Assembly: GCA_041743975.1 (NCBI GenBank)
Contig: JBGTLT010000162.1
Location: 38,448 to 102,447, forward strand
Length of the DNA: 64,000 nt
Direction of reading: 5' to 3'
Source of the DNA: JTS-RE37 sp041743975
GTDB taxonomy: Bacteria; Bacteroidota; Bacteroidia; Flavobacteriales; Flavobacteriaceae
The notes under the pieces were generated by a model. The model was given only the letters and a program-made list of their open reading frames with translations. It did no database searches and was not told the origin of the DNA. The position numbers and the translations under genes are program-made. Below, piece by piece: positions 26,512 through 35,658 of this stretch. The first letter of the stretch is position 1; the number at the start of each line of letters is the position of its first letter.

Positions 26512-27162
26512 CTAATCCCGGCTCCCACCCTCGCGGAGACCTTCGTTCACTTCTTCCACCTTTACTTCCATCTGGCTTATTTTTTCCCTGAGCATGGCTT
26601 TATAAAAAGCAGCCCTGCACAAAGGTTCATAGGTTTCTGTTTCGCCCAGCAGCACCAATTTGTCATTATCGGATTTTCTAAAACTGTAATTCGCCAGGTT
26701 GCCGGTCCTGGTACATATGGCATGGACCTTTGTGACATACTCTGCAGTGGCCATTAATGCCGGCATCGGGCCAAAAGGATTTCCTTTAAAATCCATGTCC
26801 AGCCCGGCGATAACAACCCTGACGCCCCTGTTGGCCAGGTCGTTGCATACGGTTACGATTTCATCATCAAAAAACTGGGCTTCATCTATGCCCACCACAT
26901 CACAATCATCAGCCAACAGCCGGATGTTAGCGGCGGCTGGCACGGGTGTTGAGCGGATCTCATTTTCATCATGTGATACCACCATATCCTCCCCATATCG
27001 GGTATCTACAATAGGCTTAAAGATCTCCACTTTTTGTTTGGCAAACTTGGCCCGCTTCAACCTTCGGATGAGTTCCTCGGTTTTACCAGAAAACATAGAA
27101 CCGCAGATGACCTCTATCCATCCGAATTGTTCTTTGTGATTAACAGTGTTTTCGAGAAACAT
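26512..27162 (-). CDS. tdk: Thymidine kinase (type II)
   Basis: 216 residues. P-loop GSMFSGKT (21-28), VVGIDEAQFFDDE as the Walker B/DEAQF motif, RGVRVVIAGLDMDFKGNPFGPM as the family strand, and a thymidine-binding lasso. It phosphorylates thymidine with ATP. Oddity: type II enzymes usually hold a structural Zn2+ with four Cys/His; here only ICTRTG and YEPLCRAAF offer one Cys each, so the zinc site looks degenerate, a trait I believe is shared in Bacteroidota. First gene of a tdk-alr pair. Confidence 0.93.
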   Translation of the reverse strand: MFLENTVNHKEQFGWIEVICGSMFSGKTEELIRRLKRAKFAKQKVEIFKPIVDTRYGEDMVVSHDENEIRSTPVPAAANIRLLADDCDVVGIDEAQFFDDEIVTVCNDLANRGVRVVIAGLDMDFKGNPFGPMPALMATAEYVTKVHAICTRTGNLANYSFRKSDNDKLVLLGETETYEPLCRAAFYKAMLREKISQMEVKVEEVNEGLREGGSRD

Positions 27163-27267
27163 TTTGTAATTTTAGACGAACTAATGGGTTTCTTCGTTCT
27201 TTTCTATACCCGGGTATAAAAGTATTAAAAAAGAAATACCTGTGGGGACGAGGCAAAACAAAATGAG

Positions 27268-27957
27268 ATGAAGCGAAAATTGAAAGAGGAATTGATTAAG
27301 ATGTCAACGGACATTATTTCATCAAGAGAGCTTACGGAAGTCCCGGAGCTCTATGAGGCGGCGAAGAACCTCTATGAAAAACTGGCCGTTCTTAAATTCA
27401 TTGAAGAAAAATTACAGGATATTGAAATTGATGTTTCCAAAAACCCCCTGGCAGCCAAATTTGAAAAAATGGCTACTGCTGTCATGAATGAAAACAAATT
27501 CGTACCTGAAAGCAATCCGCATGAGGAAGATATCATCATTCCGGGTATTGATACCATAAAAGATATGATGTCAGAAATGCCCACCAGCGCCCAAGTGGAT
27601 CAGATCTTTACAGAGTTTGTAGCCAAAAAGGAATTCATCAAAAATGATAAGGAGCAGGTAACGCCCGAGATCAGGAACGGGTTTACCGAAAAAGCCAGGG
27701 TAAAATCCCTGAACGACCAGCTCAGCAACAAGAAACTTTCCATAGGCCTGAATGACAGGCTTGCTTTTGTTAAACATCTTTTCAACGATAGTACGGAAGA
27801 TTTCAACAGGGTCATTTCCCAGTTAACTACCATAGAATCTGAAGAACGCTCCATTGCATTTATCGAAAATATGGTCAAACCGGATTACGACCACTGGGCC
27901 GGTAAAGAGGAATATGTGAACCGATTTATGTTCCTTATTTCCCGGAGATTTACATAG
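27268..27957 (+). CDS. Conserved flavobacterial protein of unknown function
   Basis: 229 residues, soluble and acidic, no signal peptide, mostly helical. It has a conserved-looking central part (SKNPLAAKFEKMATAVMNEN, then ESNPHEEDIIIP) and a C-terminal module with IGLNDRLAFVKHLFNDSTED and MVKPDYDHWAGKEEYVNRFM. I recall similar proteins as conserved in flavobacteria next to tdk/rsmI, with no known function. A second in-frame ATG at 27301 is a possible start. Divergent from tdk. Confidence 0.72.
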   Translation: MKRKLKEELIKMSTDIISSRELTEVPELYEAAKNLYEKLAVLKFIEEKLQDIEIDVSKNPLAAKFEKMATAVMNENKFVPESNPHEEDIIIPGIDTIKDMMSEMPTSAQVDQIFTEFVAKKEFIKNDKEQVTPEIRNGFTEKARVKSLNDQLSNKKLSIGLNDRLAFVKHLFNDSTEDFNRVISQLTTIESEERSIAFIENMVKPDYDHWAGKEEYVNRFMFLISRRFT

Positions 27958-28006
27958 ATGAGTTCATTGCGTATTTTCAATCCCTGAGGTTATTGCTTGC
28001 TACATT

Positions 28007-28363
28007 ATGGATATATCTAAATACCTCTATTGGATTGCCACTATTATTCTCACGGCCATCATGCTTAATTCCATATACCACTATTTCCTGAACCATGACG
28101 GGATTGCCGGCCGATTTGTTTATTTCGGGTATCCCGGTTACCTGGTATATCCGCTTGCTATAGCCAAAGCATTAGGTCTGACTGCCATTTGGGGAAATTT
28201 TTCCCGTTCCCTGAAGGAATGGGCTTACGCCGGATTTTTTTTTAATACGCTGCTGGCCATACTGGCACATTATATAACCGATGGGAATGGCTATCTCATG
28301 CCTGTCGTGGCGTTATGCTGTACCCTTATTTCCTTTTTTACCGGCAAAAAAATCCGACCATAA
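28007..28363 (+). CDS. DoxX-like family membrane protein
   Basis: 118 residues with four hydrophobic segments and short loops, matching the four-helix DoxX/DoxD-like fold. VYFGYPGYLVYPLAIAKALG is a DoxX-like stretch. The function of such small DoxX proteins is not established; some take part in redox homeostasis. It is 49 bases after the conserved protein gene and 9 bases before rsmI, so it is probably in one operon with both. Confidence 0.78.
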   Translation: MDISKYLYWIATIILTAIMLNSIYHYFLNHDGIAGRFVYFGYPGYLVYPLAIAKALGLTAIWGNFSRSLKEWAYAGFFFNTLLAILAHYITDGNGYLMPVVALCCTLISFFTGKKIRP

Positions 28364-28372
28364 TCAAACAAT

Positions 28373-29044
28373 ATGGGTAAGTTATATCTGGTCCCTACCC
28401 CTATTGGAAATATGGAGGATATTACCCTGAGGGCGATTCGTATTTTAAAGGAAGTTGATGTAATACTGGCTGAAGATACCCGTACCAGCGGGAAGCTCCT
28501 GCAGCGGCACGGGATAGACACGCCCCTGCAAAGCCACCATATGCACAATGAACATAAAACCCTGGAAGGCATAGTAACCAAACTAAAACAGGGGATGGTT
28601 ATTGCTCTTATCTCAGATGCCGGTACCCCGGCAATTTCGGATCCGGGATTTTTACTGACCCGGGCATGTATTGCAAACGATATTGCGGTAGAATGCCTGC
28701 CTGGGGCAACCGCTTTTGTGCCGGCACTAGTGAACAGCGGCCTTCCGAACGACAGATTTATCTTTGAAGGATTCCTTCCTGTCAAAAAAGGGAGGCAGAC
28801 ACGGTTGGAACAATTGGCGCAGGAAACACGTACTCTTGTTTTCTTCGAGTCTCCCCACAAGCTTCTTAAAACATTAACCCAGTTTGCTGTCTATTTTGGG
28901 CCGGAACGGGCTATCTCCGTATCAAGGGAATTGACCAAATTATATGAAGAAACCATCCGGGGCACAATTGCGGAGGTACTGGACCACTATTCCCGTAATC
29001 CGGTCAAGGGGGAAATCGTGATCGTTGTAGCCGGCAACAAATAG
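28373..29044 (+). CDS. rsmI: 16S rRNA (cytidine(1402)-2'-O)-methyltransferase
   Basis: 223 residues. LYLVPTPIGNMEDITLRAI, LAEDTRTSGKLLQRHGI, ALISDAGTPAISDPGF and SVSRELTKLYEE are the successive tetrapyrrole-methylase-fold motifs of RsmI. It methylates the ribose of C1402 in the ribosomal P site with SAM. Shorter than the E. coli protein because it lacks the C-terminal extra domain, normal for flavobacteria. Last gene before a 380-base gap. Confidence 0.95.
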   Translation: MGKLYLVPTPIGNMEDITLRAIRILKEVDVILAEDTRTSGKLLQRHGIDTPLQSHHMHNEHKTLEGIVTKLKQGMVIALISDAGTPAISDPGFLLTRACIANDIAVECLPGATAFVPALVNSGLPNDRFIFEGFLPVKKGRQTRLEQLAQETRTLVFFESPHKLLKTLTQFAVYFGPERAISVSRELTKLYEETIRGTIAEVLDHYSRNPVKGEIVIVVAGNK

Positions 29045-29425
29045 CCCTGCTTCAGGTTACAACTTCCAGAAGGAGATCGCAGGACTATGGAAAAACTCTT
29101 AACGGCAATCAGTATTTGCCAACTATGTTTACCAACCCTTTAGGTGCAAAGCCTGTTTTAGCTGCACATGCTCAGGCGCAAATAGTGACAATCGGGTTGG
29201 CACCCGTGGTAAAAATACACCAGGGAGGTATCCCTTGGGATGGGCGGAGTGGCAGGCAGTTGCGCAAATGGCTGTGAATAGCACCTGCCCTGTCAAAATT
29301 GCAATAATGCCCAGGGGCTAGCCCAGGGCCCGGGTGTTCCGGGGATACAGGTTCCGGCTTTCCAAAAACCTCTGGCTTTAAAGGGTGGAGGTACCCGTAT
29401 TGCGAAGCCTGGCCTCCTTCATCCT
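29045..29425. other. Intergenic gap without a supportable gene
   Basis: 381 bases between the convergent rsmI and ade genes. It is relatively GC-rich and has short G/C runs, but no promoter box followed by a hairpin and no plausible protein. A minus-strand frame (29172-29429, GTG start overlapping the ade stop) has a composition rich in Pro, His and Gly that does not look like a real protein. Possibly decayed sequence. Confidence 0.5.
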
Positions 29426-31054
29426 TCACTCTTGATCCTGCAACCTTACAAACCGGAAATCACGGCCACTGAAAAGGCCCCTGTCCGATAGCTTTAGGTC
29501 GGGGATTACCAATAGGGCCATGAAAGAGAGCGTCATAAAGGGGGCACTCAATGTACTGCCCATGGATTTTGCAATGGCGTCCAGCGCCTCATATTCCCGG
29601 GCTGTTTCCCAGCCATCAAGCCCACTCATAATTCCGGCAACGGCCAGGGGAAGGCATCTTTGGGTTCCGGCATCAACCGCACAAATTCCGCCCTTATTTG
29701 CTATCAGGAGGTTTACCGCTTTACAGATCATTTCATCTGAAACGCCAACTGCTATGATATTGTGGGAATCATGGGCTACCGAACTTGCAATGGCGCCCCT
29801 CTTTAAACCGAAATTTTTTATAAACGCCACCGCAGGGTCGTGTTCCGTATAACGGTTGACCACACTTATTTTTAAAATATCGTTGTTCACGTCCGGGGCT
29901 AGTCCCCCGTTGATCACAAGGGGCCTTGCATATATTTCCTTTGTCACGAGCTGCCCGTCCAGCGCCTCAATTACCTGTATTTCCGTTCCCCTTCCCTTGA
30001 GATAGAAATCCGATACTTTCCGGGGACTAATCCGGAAATTATTCGGTTTTGAAAAAGGGACCGGCGCAATTAGTGAACGCCCGTCTTCCGCCACCAATAT
30101 ACCATTTATATAGGTCTGCAATACGCCGAAACCCTCCAGGTCCTTCACGCAAATGAAATCAGCAACATCTCCTTCGTGCAGCAGGCCTACCTCCATATTG
30201 TAATGATGGACAGGATTGATACAAGCCGCCTGCAAAACGTTAAAAACATCAATTCCCCTGCCAACTGCCCGCGCACACAATTGGTTGATATGCCCCACCA
30301 GTAAGTCGTTCGGATGTTTATCATCGGAGCAGAACATCACCTGCCCGGCATGGTCCGGCAATAAGGCGATCAGTGCATCGAAGTTACGGGCAGCACTGCC
30401 TTCCCGAATCAATATTTTCATCCCATGGCCAAGCTTTTCCATGGCTTCTTCCAGACTGAAACATTCATGGTCCGTACCAATTCCAGCTTCACAATATTTG
30501 CGGCACTGTTCACCTCGTAACCCCGGGGCATGCCCGTCTACAGGTTTTCCGGATTCCAACGCGAATTTTATTTTTTGAAGCACCTCCGGATCCCTGTTAA
30601 GGACCCCTGGATAATTCATCATTTCAGCTAGATAATAGATGTCCGAAGAAGCCATTAATGCACGGATGCCTGCAGCGTCGATGACGGCCCCCGCAGTCTC
30701 AAAATTGGTGGCCGGGACGCAGGAAGGCGCCCCAAAATGAAACTTAAAGGGTACTTGTTTTCCGTTGTTGATCATAAACTCCACCCCGGCCACCCCCAGG
30801 ACATTGGCGATTTCATGGGGATCCGATACGGTGGCAACGGTTCCGTGAACCACTGCCAGTCGGGCAAATTCGGAAGGGACGAGCATGGAACTCTCAATAT
30901 GGATATGGGCATCGATGAACCCCGGGAGAATAAAAGGTCCGGTTTGGCTTTCTGTTTCCCGAATGCGCGCTATCTTTCCGTCCGTTATCGTAATTTCCGC
31001 GGGATAGATACGCCTGGCGGAAATATCAACCAATTGTCCCGTTATCTTCTTCAT
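29426..31054 (-). CDS. ade: Adenine deaminase
   Basis: 542 residues. FILPGFIDAHIHIESSMLVP holds the first metal ligands; TVATVSDPHEIANVLG, the bridging FMINNGK region, GHAPGL, and GTDHECFSLEEA are the amidohydrolase motifs typical of Ade. The C-terminal domain carries FALL-like VAHDSHNIIAVGVSD. The enzyme deaminates adenine to hypoxanthine for purine salvage, usually with Fe or Mn. Upstream on the same strand is an AhpD-like gene, 75 bases away. Confidence 0.93.
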   Translation of the reverse strand: MKKITGQLVDISARRIYPAEITITDGKIARIRETESQTGPFILPGFIDAHIHIESSMLVPSEFARLAVVHGTVATVSDPHEIANVLGVAGVEFMINNGKQVPFKFHFGAPSCVPATNFETAGAVIDAAGIRALMASSDIYYLAEMMNYPGVLNRDPEVLQKIKFALESGKPVDGHAPGLRGEQCRKYCEAGIGTDHECFSLEEAMEKLGHGMKILIREGSAARNFDALIALLPDHAGQVMFCSDDKHPNDLLVGHINQLCARAVGRGIDVFNVLQAACINPVHHYNMEVGLLHEGDVADFICVKDLEGFGVLQTYINGILVAEDGRSLIAPVPFSKPNNFRISPRKVSDFYLKGRGTEIQVIEALDGQLVTKEIYARPLVINGGLAPDVNNDILKISVVNRYTEHDPAVAFIKNFGLKRGAIASSVAHDSHNIIAVGVSDEMICKAVNLLIANKGGICAVDAGTQRCLPLAVAGIMSGLDGWETAREYEALDAIAKSMGSTLSAPFMTLSFMALLVIPDLKLSDRGLFSGRDFRFVRLQDQE

Positions 31055-31129
31055 TGGCGGGTATAGTTTACTATTCTGTGGGGTGCTTTAGCGCGATTGG
31101 TCAAATTTTTTACAGTTCTGAAATCCTGG

Positions 31130-31720
31130 TCACCGGTGTTTTCCTTTCGCCCACCCGTATTTCCCCAGGTATTTATCGCCGCTTTCCTGTGCTCCTGGTT
31201 CGAGCGAGGTCCCCATGGAGTCGTTCCATCGGTTAAGGTATCCAAAAAGGGATATCACTCCGAGCATTTCAACGATCTCACCCTCGTCCCAGAATTGGTA
31301 AAGGCGGTCTTTTATCTCCTCGTCAACGGCATTGGGTACCTGCGATGCGGCCAGGGCAAAATCGAGTGCCACCCGCTCAGCTTCTGAAAAAGCCGGATGA
31401 TTCCGGTACGCCCATATGTTATCCAATTGCTCCCGGGCTGCCCCATACCGCTCTGCGGCCCGGATGGCATGAGCCTGGCAATACCGGCAGCCTGTGGCAT
31501 TGCTGCTTACCCAGGCGATCATCCGCTTTAATGCGGAGGATAAGCCACCTTCATTGGCCATTACGGCTTTGTTAAGGTTTATGAAGGCTTTTGATATTGC
31601 GGGCCTGTGCTGCATAGTCAGCACAGAATTTGGGCAAAACCCCAGGGTTTCAATAAAGAATTCAGCCAATTTTTGAGTCTCCTCATCAAAGTCTGCGGCA
31701 AGGGGTTTTACAAGGGGCAT
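31130..31720 (-). CDS. Carboxymuconolactone decarboxylase/AhpD-like family protein
   Basis: 196 residues, all-helical. The redox motif CRYCQAHAIRAAERYG matches the CxxC-xxxH active site of AhpD-like peroxidase-related enzymes, and ALKRMIAWVSSNATG is the helix before it. Family members reduce peroxides or peroxiredoxins through the CxxC pair. The divergently placed OsmC gene (31770, 49 bases between starts) is a second thiol-peroxide family protein, so both may respond to oxidative stress. Confidence 0.83.
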   Translation of the reverse strand: MPLVKPLAADFDEETQKLAEFFIETLGFCPNSVLTMQHRPAISKAFINLNKAVMANEGGLSSALKRMIAWVSSNATGCRYCQAHAIRAAERYGAAREQLDNIWAYRNHPAFSEAERVALDFALAASQVPNAVDEEIKDRLYQFWDEGEIVEMLGVISLFGYLNRWNDSMGTSLEPGAQESGDKYLGKYGWAKGKHR

Positions 31721-31769
31721 CTTACTTAATTATTGTTGTATTTTTGTTCCCTGCAAGAAACGAAAAAAT

Positions 31770-32198
31770 ATGGGCACCACAAATCATATCACTACCAAAT
31801 GGCTGGGCAATATGGCTTTTGAAAGCAGCAACCCCTCCGGCCTGTCACTAAGGATTGAAGCGGGCCCGGACGATGGGGGCGAAGGCAACGGATTACGCCC
31901 CAAGGCGCTGATGCTTTCCAGCCTGGCCGGATGCACAGGCATTGATATTGCCTCCCTTATCCGGAAAATGAAACTGGATGTATCCGATTTCAGTATTGAA
32001 ACCATAGCCAACCTTACGGATGAACACCCAAAGTACTATGACAGCGTGGTGATAGAATTCCATTTCCATGGAAAAGACCTGCAGGCGGATAAACTGCAAA
32101 AAGCCGTGGACCTGTCTGTGGAGAAATATTGCGGGGTCATGGAAATGTTCCGGCAGTTTGCACAACTCGAAATTAAAACTTTCTTTCATAAGGCATGA
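31770..32198 (+). CDS. OsmC family protein
   Basis: 142 residues. Contains GLRPKALMLSSLAGCTGIDI with the first peroxidatic-type Cys in LAGCTG and VEKYCGVMEMF with the second, the two Cys typical of OsmC/Ohr proteins that reduce organic hydroperoxides. The Glu after GP-DDGGEGN is the N-terminal active-site region. Upstream TATTTTTG (31739-31746) is a good -7 box; no clear -33 element. Confidence 0.87.
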   Translation: MGTTNHITTKWLGNMAFESSNPSGLSLRIEAGPDDGGEGNGLRPKALMLSSLAGCTGIDIASLIRKMKLDVSDFSIETIANLTDEHPKYYDSVVIEFHFHGKDLQADKLQKAVDLSVEKYCGVMEMFRQFAQLEIKTFFHKA

Positions 32199-32344
32199 CC
32201 TAAATTATAGTATATGGATTGGTGGAAAGGGCCCTGCCAGGAAATTGAGTTTCCGGACAGTTCAGGGCACAGCTATCGTCGTAATCCCTGCATGCTGCTT
32301 ACAGGGAAATTGTATATTTTGTTAATGCTGTAGACCCCTCTAAA

Positions 32345-34039
32345 ATGCGCTGGACACTTAAACCAAAACCCGATCCCGAACAGCTAAATGCACTGGCTTC
32401 CTCCCTTAAGGTAGACCCCCTCATTGCGGGCCTGTTGATCCAGCGGGGAATAACGAGCTATGAAGAGGCCAGGCGGTTTTTCAGGCCTCAGCTGACAGAC
32501 TTGCACGATCCTTTCCTTATGAAAGACATGGATCTTGCCGTGCACCGCATTGAAACCGCCATAGCCCGGGATGAAAATATCCTGGTCTATGGGGATTATG
32601 ATGTGGATGGTACAACCGCTGTCGCCCTGGTCTCATCGTATTTGCTGACCTTTTACCCTAATGTAGCCACTTATATCCCGGATCGGTATGGGGAAGGATA
32701 TGGTATTTCATACAAGGGAATCGACTTTGCAGAGGATAATGGTTTCAGCCTCATAATTGCCCTGGATTGCGGGGTAAAGGCCAATGCGAAAGTGGAATAT
32801 GCCAGGGAAAAGGGGATCGATTTTATAATTTGTGATCATCACAGGCCCGGTGCGGTACTCCCTGATGCTGTTGCTGTACTCGATCCTAAAAGGGATGATT
32901 GCCTTTATCCCTACGATGAACTCTGCGGCTGTGGCATAGGCTTCAAGCTGGTCCAGGCCCTTGCGTCGAAAAAAGAAATATACACAGAGGACCTTTTTTC
33001 GTACCTCGATCTGGTAGCCACGGCAATTGGGGCTGACATAGTTCCCATAACCGGGGAGAACAGGGTGTTGGCATATTACGGCCTGCAGGTGATCAATTCC
33101 ATACCAAGGGCAGGCTTCAAGGCAATCATAGATCCAATAAGGAAAAAGGAACTTACCATCACGGATGTGGTCTTTATACTGGCACCCCGTATCAACGCTG
33201 CCGGAAGGATGATGCACGGACAACATGCGGTCAATTTGCTCACGGAAACCCAAATGGGGAAGGCTGCTGAATTTGCACGGGAAATAGAACAGTTCAATAC
33301 GGACAGGAGGGGGCTCGACAAGGAAATTACCCTGGAAGCCCTGGAGCAGATTCGGAAGAATAATGAACAAAACCGCTTTACCTCGGTGGTATATAGCGAA
33401 TCATGGCATAAAGGGGTAATTGGGATTGTAGCTTCCCGACTTACAGAGACCTATTACCGGCCAACTTTGGTCTTTACAAAAAGCGGTGATAGACTGGCGG
33501 CATCAGCTCGTTCCGTAAGCGGATTTGATGTCTATGAGGCATTGGAAGGCTGTTCGGAATGCATTGAACAATTCGGAGGCCATAAATATGCCGCAGGGCT
33601 TACCCTGAAGGAGGATCGCTATATGGATTTTAAAACCCGGTTTGAAGAGGTGGTTTCCCGTACCATAGATCCTCAACTCCTGATTCCGGAAATCAAGGTG
33701 GATGCCTGGATAACACTGGCAGACATAACCCCTAAACTCCTCCGGATCATACAGCAGTTTGGCCCTTTTGGCCCTGGAAATAGCGCGCCTGTATTCATGG
33801 CTGAGAACCTGATGGATACCGGGTATGGAAAAAAGGTAGGGGAAGAGGGCAGCCATTTAAAACTATCCGTAATGCAACCCGGTACGGGCCCTGTTAGTGC
33901 CATTGGATTTAATTTAGGAGGAAAATGGGCAACAGTGTCGGATAAAAAACCATTTTCCGCAGTATTTTACGTAGAGGAAAATGAATGGCAGGGCATGGTA
34001 AGCCTGCAATTAAAGATCAAAGACGTTATTGGATCCTGA
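32345..34039 (+). CDS. recJ: Single-stranded-DNA-specific exonuclease
   Basis: 564 residues, standard length. DHH motifs: VYGDYDVDGTTA (~82-92), ALDCGVKA, CDHHRPG (DHH at 164-166), then the DHHA1 domain with WHKGVIGIVASRL, SARSVSGFDVYEAL and FGGHKYAAGLTL; the C-terminal OB fold has FGPFGPGNSAPVF. It degrades ssDNA 5' to 3' in recombination and mismatch repair with Mg/Mn. Converges on lpxH with 65 bases between. Confidence 0.95.
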   Translation: MRWTLKPKPDPEQLNALASSLKVDPLIAGLLIQRGITSYEEARRFFRPQLTDLHDPFLMKDMDLAVHRIETAIARDENILVYGDYDVDGTTAVALVSSYLLTFYPNVATYIPDRYGEGYGISYKGIDFAEDNGFSLIIALDCGVKANAKVEYAREKGIDFIICDHHRPGAVLPDAVAVLDPKRDDCLYPYDELCGCGIGFKLVQALASKKEIYTEDLFSYLDLVATAIGADIVPITGENRVLAYYGLQVINSIPRAGFKAIIDPIRKKELTITDVVFILAPRINAAGRMMHGQHAVNLLTETQMGKAAEFAREIEQFNTDRRGLDKEITLEALEQIRKNNEQNRFTSVVYSESWHKGVIGIVASRLTETYYRPTLVFTKSGDRLAASARSVSGFDVYEALEGCSECIEQFGGHKYAAGLTLKEDRYMDFKTRFEEVVSRTIDPQLLIPEIKVDAWITLADITPKLLRIIQQFGPFGPGNSAPVFMAENLMDTGYGKKVGEEGSHLKLSVMQPGTGPVSAIGFNLGGKWATVSDKKPFSAVFYVEENEWQGMVSLQLKIKDVIGS

Positions 34040-34104
34040 ATTTGGGCACTCAATTTCCCGGCTGCCGGTGAAGAAATTCAGATTGGCCGGGTCACCGCGC
34101 TAAA

Positions 34105-34872
34105 TCAGGGGTGGAATTTTTCCAGGGTTAATTTATCGCCGTCAAAAACAGCGTAGGTAAAATAGGTTATCCAGTCCCCCAAATTGACATATCGGGAAGA
34201 TTCATCCAAATCGACATCCAGCGGGAGATGCCGGTGTCCAAATACAAAATAATCGTAATGGCATTCTTCCAGTTTCCTTCTGGCGTATTGCACCAGCCAT
34301 TCCTTATCCTCCCCCAGAAACCGGACATCCTCTTCCCCGGAGATCATTTTATTTTTTACTGAAAGATACTGGGCCAGGCGTATCCCCCAATCCGGATGGA
34401 GCCATCTGTAAAACCATTTCGATGCAGGGTTTGTAAAGACCTTTTTCATTCGTTTGTAACCGGTATCACCGGGTCCCAGCCCATCGCCATGAGCAATAAA
34501 AAAGGTTTGCTTATTGAAGGTATATTGCCTTGGGCTTTTGTAGACAGGGATGTTCAATTCCTCTTCAAAATAGCCATCCATCCAGAGGTCGTGGTTTCCC
34601 ACAAAATAGTATACCTGAATTCCTGAATCCGTAATCTCTGCCAGCTTGCCAAGGGTTCGGGTAAACCCTTTAGGGACAACAGTTTTATACTCGAACCAGA
34701 AATCGAAGAGGTCTCCCAGTAAAAATATTACCGCTGCGTCCTTTTTTACAACGTCCAACCAGGCCACGAACCGCTTCTCCCTTGGGAGGCTTTCCCTCCT
34801 TGAAGGTGCCCCTAAATGATTGTCGCTTGCAAAGTAAACCTTTTTGCCTTCCGGGATCTGGATATGTTTCAT
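34105..34872 (-). CDS. lpxH: UDP-2,3-diacylglucosamine diphosphatase
   Basis: 255 residues from ATG 34872; the frame runs up to 34956 but those residues do not fit. Metallophosphatase motifs: YFASDNHLG (Asp-x-His, with Asn where Leu or Phe is usual), LLGDLFDFWFEY, FVGNHDLWM, AHGDGLGPGD, and GHRHLP. It hydrolyses UDP-2,3-diacylglucosamine to lipid X in lipid A synthesis at the inner membrane face. The FEY and WLHPDWG segments are typical of the bacteroidotal form. Confidence 0.9.
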   Translation of the reverse strand: MKHIQIPEGKKVYFASDNHLGAPSRRESLPREKRFVAWLDVVKKDAAVIFLLGDLFDFWFEYKTVVPKGFTRTLGKLAEITDSGIQVYYFVGNHDLWMDGYFEEELNIPVYKSPRQYTFNKQTFFIAHGDGLGPGDTGYKRMKKVFTNPASKWFYRWLHPDWGIRLAQYLSVKNKMISGEEDVRFLGEDKEWLVQYARRKLEECHYDYFVFGHRHLPLDVDLDESSRYVNLGDWITYFTYAVFDGDKLTLEKFHP

Positions 34873-35025
34873 CAGGGATAAATATACGCATTGCGCCCTG
34901 CCCCTCCAATACGGGATCCCTAAAACCAGGAACGCCGGGGTACAAAATGATGTCATTGATCCCGGGCAGCGGAAATTAAATGGTTCCCGGCAAACCAGCC
35001 AGGCAGGTTACAAATTGATCGCTCC

Positions 35026-35475
35026 TCAATTGTCTGCGGCATGCCACTCGGCATAGGCAGTCTCTGTTTCCCGCAATAGCAAGGAGTGCAACCTGATATT
35101 TTCAGGCAACCGCGCCTTGATTCTGGTTGCAAAATCAGCGACCATATTTTCACTGGTTGGCTGGTATCCGGCCAGGATAACTTTATGGCCCCTTGCTTCA
35201 AGTTCCTGTGCCAGTTCAATATGCGGTGTAAACTTATTGAAGACAGTAGCATGGTCAAAGGGATCCACCACTTCCTCTTTCACTATCTTCTTGAGGTCCC
35301 CAAAATCAATTACCATTCCTAATTTAACGTCGGACTCATCTGAAATAGGGGTTCCTATGACGGTAACTGAGAGCTTATAGCTGTGTCCGTGCACATTCCG
35401 GCATTTGCCGTCATAGCCGTAAAGGGCATGGCCTGTTTCAAAAGTGAATTGTTTGGTAATCCTTATATTGCTCAT
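35026..35475 (-). CDS. queD: 6-carboxytetrahydropterin synthase
   Basis: 149 residues. Zn-binding histidines in FETGHALYGYDGKCRNVHGHSYKL (two pieces: TGHAL and VHGHSY), the catalytic Cys in GKCRN, GMVIDFGDLKKIV and a late catalytic acid in LLRETETAYAEW. It converts dihydroneopterin triphosphate to 6-carboxytetrahydropterin for queuosine and related 7-deazapurines. Stands 153 bases upstream of lpxH on the same strand; no other que gene is in the window. Confidence 0.92.
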   Translation of the reverse strand: MSNIRITKQFTFETGHALYGYDGKCRNVHGHSYKLSVTVIGTPISDESDVKLGMVIDFGDLKKIVKEEVVDPFDHATVFNKFTPHIELAQELEARGHKVILAGYQPTSENMVADFATRIKARLPENIRLHSLLLRETETAYAEWHAADN

Positions 35476-35540
35476 GACGGTATACGTTGCTGGGAAAGTT
35501 AGTGATTGAGGCGGACTAAAACTGCAAGGTTCCTATCGGC

Positions 35541-35654
35541 CTATCGCTTAGGCCGCCGCTTAGACCGGAACCTGTTGATGGCATAGACCACCAGTACTAA
35601 TAAGGCTAAAATCAGGAAAACAAAGTTTCCGTTCAAATAATCAAAAATCATCAT
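35541..35654 (-). CDS. Small single-span membrane protein (37 aa)
   Basis: Begins ATGATG four bases after the stop of the enoyl-CoA hydratase gene and ends with TAG at 35541. The 37 residues are an N-terminal MMIFDYLNGN, a hydrophobic helix FVFLILALLVLVVYAI, and a very basic tail NRFRSKRRPKR, which by the positive-inside rule puts the C-terminus in the cytosol. Tight spacing, a real transmembrane helix and a consistent charge layout argue for a gene. Function unknown. Confidence 0.6.
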   Translation of the reverse strand: MMIFDYLNGNFVFLILALLVLVVYAINRFRSKRRPKR

Positions 35655-35658
35655 AGGG

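Noticed and set aside
26472..26528. Longer alanine racemase from the GTG at 26528
   Set aside because: It would overlap tdk and add 19 residues not typical of the family; ATG 26471 gives the standard N-terminus.
29172..29429. 85-aa minus-strand frame with GTG start overlapping the ade stop
   Set aside because: Composition (Pro, His, Gly and Cys scattered) is that of a chance frame, and no domain is recognisable.
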